DNA of 64,000 bases from Plantago elongata (Eukaryota; Streptophyta; Magnoliopsida; Lamiales; Plantaginaceae), in NCBI GenBank assembly GCA_036897095.1, contig JAYMSP010000147.1, positions 1 to 64,000 on the forward strand, given 5' to 3'. Position numbers and translations under genes: made by a program. Each line of letters opens with the position of its first letter. The stretch's first letter is position 1. A model generated the notes under the pieces. It searched no databases. It had not been told where the DNA came from and was given only the letters and a program-made list of their open reading frames with translations. Shown piece by piece: positions 60,918 to 64,000 of the stretch.

Positions 60918-63115
60918 ATGCAGTTGGAGGCCATGCGTGCAAGATGTATATAGCTCTGTATTAGCTCCTTTTAACTAAACATTTTAATCTGATGAATATT
61001 TGTTAATTGAGCCTTTATGTCTTTCTCAGTTTCAGATGTCCTCAAACGACATGGAGAACTAACAGAAAAGCTCTCTAGGTAAAGTGGCTTAAATTCTCAG
61101 AAGGCTTCCTTCAGTTGCATATATCTCTATCAAATCATATAATTGTTCCCGTGGATAGATATGAAAGCTTATACACGAGCGTTCTTGCTGTTGTTGTTCG
61201 CCATTGCACCTAATCATGTTTGCTGGATAGATATATCTCTACCAAATCATGTTTGTACATTTGCCATTGCACCTAAGTCCATAATTTCTTATACTTCTTT
61301 TTGTTGTTGCTGCTGTACTTAAAGTTCTAGACATAGCTTTTCAGCACACTCTGTGGAAGAATGTAGCATGCATTATGGAAAATGATAATCCATTCCGAAA
61401 GTAGATTAGTAAACATAAATATTTGATAACAATGAGCATGTGCTTCATATGTTTCTTTAGCTAGCATAAATGATAAGAACATCGTGTTTTTTAATCATGA
61501 CATATTCAACCTGAATTTACAAGTTTATTCATGATAACATGCACCAGCTTCTCTTTTCCTCTGTCCTTTATGTCTAAATTTAAAAATTCAGTTGTTTGTG
61601 ACTATAAGTTTTGTGTATGGTGAGTTCTGCATCTGATGTCTGGTGTACTACTAAATATTGCTATTTCTCTTAGGGACTCCGACAAGACAATTTTTGAACG
61701 TCTACAACGTGAATTTATTGCTGCTCGTGACAGTCAAACACAAGGTAGTATTACATGTAATTCTGAATGCCATACTCTGATATGCAATTCATTTTGTATT
61801 TTTGACAAATCAGTTACCGTTTTCTCTACCTTTTATGGGGATGTATGAATTTTCTAGTCACTTAGATCTGTGCATATTAAATTGCTTGTTTTAATGTTAT
61901 AAAAGCTGAAAATAGAATTGGTATGATGCCGGCAAGGATCAGTATACTATTAATTTTCATATCCCCGAAGAAAGAAACTGCCATTTTATATCTAAACGAG
62001 GAAACATAAATTTCAGAGAACATAATTTTTTTTTGTTTTGTAATCTTTACCCTTAATAACTGTTAGTGCTTTGGTAGATGTTGCTCGGCGAATGAATTGC
62101 ACTCCCTCCGCCCCAATCTTATGTTCCCATTCTTTTGGGCAGCAATGATTAAGAACGAATGCATAAATAATTAGGAGAATGAGTTAAGTTGTTTTTTGAG
62201 GCTTAAAGTATGATAATAAATAATGAAATAGTGAAAAGCGAATCAAATGTTGCTATTTTGGGGTGGGAAGATAGGTTTGGGATGGTCACAGATGCAATAT
62301 GAGAAGGTACGTTTGGGATTTGGGATGACCAGTTGATGGAGTCCTGGTTTATTGGCAAATAGTTCTCAAGTAAAATTAAAAAGTTAATGTCGCAGCACAG
62401 ATCCTATCTAATTACACGATATGCAGTATTGACCTTATACCTACTGAGATATATGCTTTCTGCACGTTTAGCTCTATGCCTCTATTGCTTTGTTGCATAT
62501 ACTTTCTGTGTCCAATTACTAGTAAGGGCCTGTACAGTGATTCAACCCATTTTTTATTTTTGACACATTCATAGGAAATTTTGTTTGTGAGTGTTGACGC
62601 TAGTATACTTGAAAAATAAGCCAGCCCAGACATAACTTCACAATGTAGTTTGGACATCTGTACAAAACAATGTTAAATACCATGGTTTCCTTGTCTTACT
62701 TACTATACAACACATAAAAACAAATATAAGCTTGGAATTTGATCTCATAATTTGTTTTTTTACTTCACATAAAAACTAAATTTTCCTTGTATCATTCATG
62801 TAAATGCAGAACACAATATTTTTTAAAAATATGTGCACCTGCAAAGGAGTTCTTGAACTTGATCATGACTAAAGTGCATTCAAATATTTTTTGAGACACC
62901 AAATTCTGTTTGTTTGGTACGAATTCTACATGGTGTATATGTGTGGGTGTGTGTATTAGGTGCAGGAACTACCATTCATTTAATCTTGGTGTTATCACCT
63001 TCTTCCCTACTGTCTCTCATTTTTATGGCTCTGATTTAATGACTTTTATCTTGTAGAAATGTATTTAGATGCTGAGCAGTGGAACGACGGACTGCTAGCT
63101 ACAATTAGGGAGCGG
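60918..63115 (+). CDS. probable CENP-O-like kinetochore protein, N-terminal part
   Basis: Four coding exons: 60918-60945, 61030-61078, 61674-61744 and 63057-63115, joined in frame to 69 residues. The pieces read MQLEAMRARFSDVLKRHGEL, then LSRDSDKTIFERLQREF, then QTQEMYLDAEQWNDGLLATI and RER. The charged helical start followed by EQWNDGLLATIRER recalls plant proteins annotated as centromere protein O (Mcm21), such as At5g10710, as far as I remember. That family continues for about 250 more residues, so the rest lies beyond 64000, behind an intron of at least 885 bases. The role would be in the inner kinetochore. The family name is from memory and moderately sure; that this is a real spliced gene is more certain. 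Confidence 0.6.
62101..62290. mobile_element. degenerate Stowaway-like MITE in CENP-O-like intron
   Basis: Begins CTCCCTCCGCCCCAATCTTATGTTCCCATT, a Stowaway-type terminus. The right side (GGGGTGGGAAGATAGGTTTGGGATGG) is only loosely complementary, so the copy is decayed and its right limit uncertain. Confidence 0.4.
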
Positions 63116-64000
63116 GTACGATTTACCTTGCATTTCTTACTTGTTTATTACTGGTTATGTTTCTTTCCACTAGCACTTGGAGGTGCAAATAAAATATTTA
63201 CTTGGACTTCTTAGAACCCCAAGAGGTATGCCTATAGACTTTCTAAACGGCATCCTTTGAGGCCAAAATCATGATCTGAATCCTTGTTGGTTGCTTTCCC
63301 ATGCTATATCTTCTCTCAGTGTAACAATAATTACTGCTTAAAGCTATTTCCTTATGTTCACAACCAGCACTTTCTCCTGTACGTTTGTATGAATAGGCTG
63401 AATTGGAGCTTGATGGGTTGGGATATATTTTTTTATGGTTAATAATATCCATTGTTATTTTGTTGGAGGACTATGTAATTATTGTACTCTTGTTAGGATT
63501 GTCTCTTATTATAAGGTTTGGATGGTTTTAATGGTGCTTCTGCTGATATTACACCATGCTTGGTTTTCTGGCTGGATCTGTCAGAATGAATTATCAATTA
63601 TTCTTATATTTTCAGATTTATTGTATTTGTTTCGGAAGTGATCAAGTTGTTTGTATTTTGTATTTTGTACGTCGAACGATCTACCATTCAGGCTTTGTCT
63701 TCCAAAAACTGCATGTGGTCTGATAAGCGAATTTGGGCCTTTGAATGCTTTAATTCATCACGTATGGCAGTCGAGGTTGCGTCATTATAACTGAATGTCT
63801 TTGTTTACAAGGCATAATTTCACTTTCATTTCGATTCTATTAAACCTTGTGTGAACCGGGAAGTAGGCCTGTAAACCTTGTTGGCAGAATGCTGTTACAT
63901 AAATGTGGCAATGTTGTGCTTAACTTTAATTGGAATTTTATTGTATATCATTCTATTACTGGATGAGATTCGCTCTTGTTAATTTTTATCATGTCTAAAT

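Overview
This is a nuclear segment of a flowering plant, a eudicot. It is AT-rich, its genes have short exons with GT/AG introns, plant promoter motifs (telo-boxes, site II) precede the housekeeping genes, and many small non-autonomous transposons and tRNA-derived SINEs lie between genes. The NLR resembles the R1/late-blight type common in asterids, so an asterid such as a Lamiales species is my best guess; that is inference.

Layout. 1-550 (-): first exon of a Gfo/Idh/MocA oxidoreductase that runs into an RNase H-like retroelement piece at the window edge. 1.76-11.48 kb (+): a 14-exon DExH-box RNA helicase of the NIH/DExH6 type with ankyrin repeats. 12.0-13.35, 14.74-16.25 and 24.98-27.34 kb (-): three GT47 xyloglucan galactosyltransferase-like genes. 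Between the second and third GT47 genes, 18.08-22.76 kb (+) holds a CC-NB-LRR gene that appears to splice into six further exons, the last encoding a repeated, very hydrophobic tail; part of this tail is duplicated at 23.3-24.0 kb. 29.4-33.3 kb (-): an NPR3/NPR4-like salicylate co-receptor. 36.3-39.96 kb (-): a small five-exon GARP/G2-like transcription factor, visible only after splicing. 45.6-48.5 kb (+): a seven-exon JASON gene. 50.4-52.2 kb (+): an F-box/LRR protein. 55.5 kb (+): a small single-span membrane protein. 56.8-58.8 kb: a possible transcribed locus with only tiny ORFs. 60.6 kb to the end (+): the first coding exons of a probable CENP-O-like kinetochore protein.

How it fits together. 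The helicase and JASON are neighbouring loci in Arabidopsis (At1g06670, At1g06660), so the housekeeping frame looks ancestral. The roughly 34 kb between them here carries a defence and cell-wall block (GT47 cluster, NLR, NPR3-like) and a transcription factor. The most unusual item is the NLR with a putative membrane-type C-terminal extension and its tandem partial copy. Intergenic DNA holds four copies of one Tourist-like MITE, several tRNA-derived SINEs (one with a perfect 17-bp target duplication), Stowaway-like MITEs and fold-back elements.

Exon limits were read by eye from GT/AG sites and reading frame, without alignments or transcripts. Family names rest on recognised motifs.
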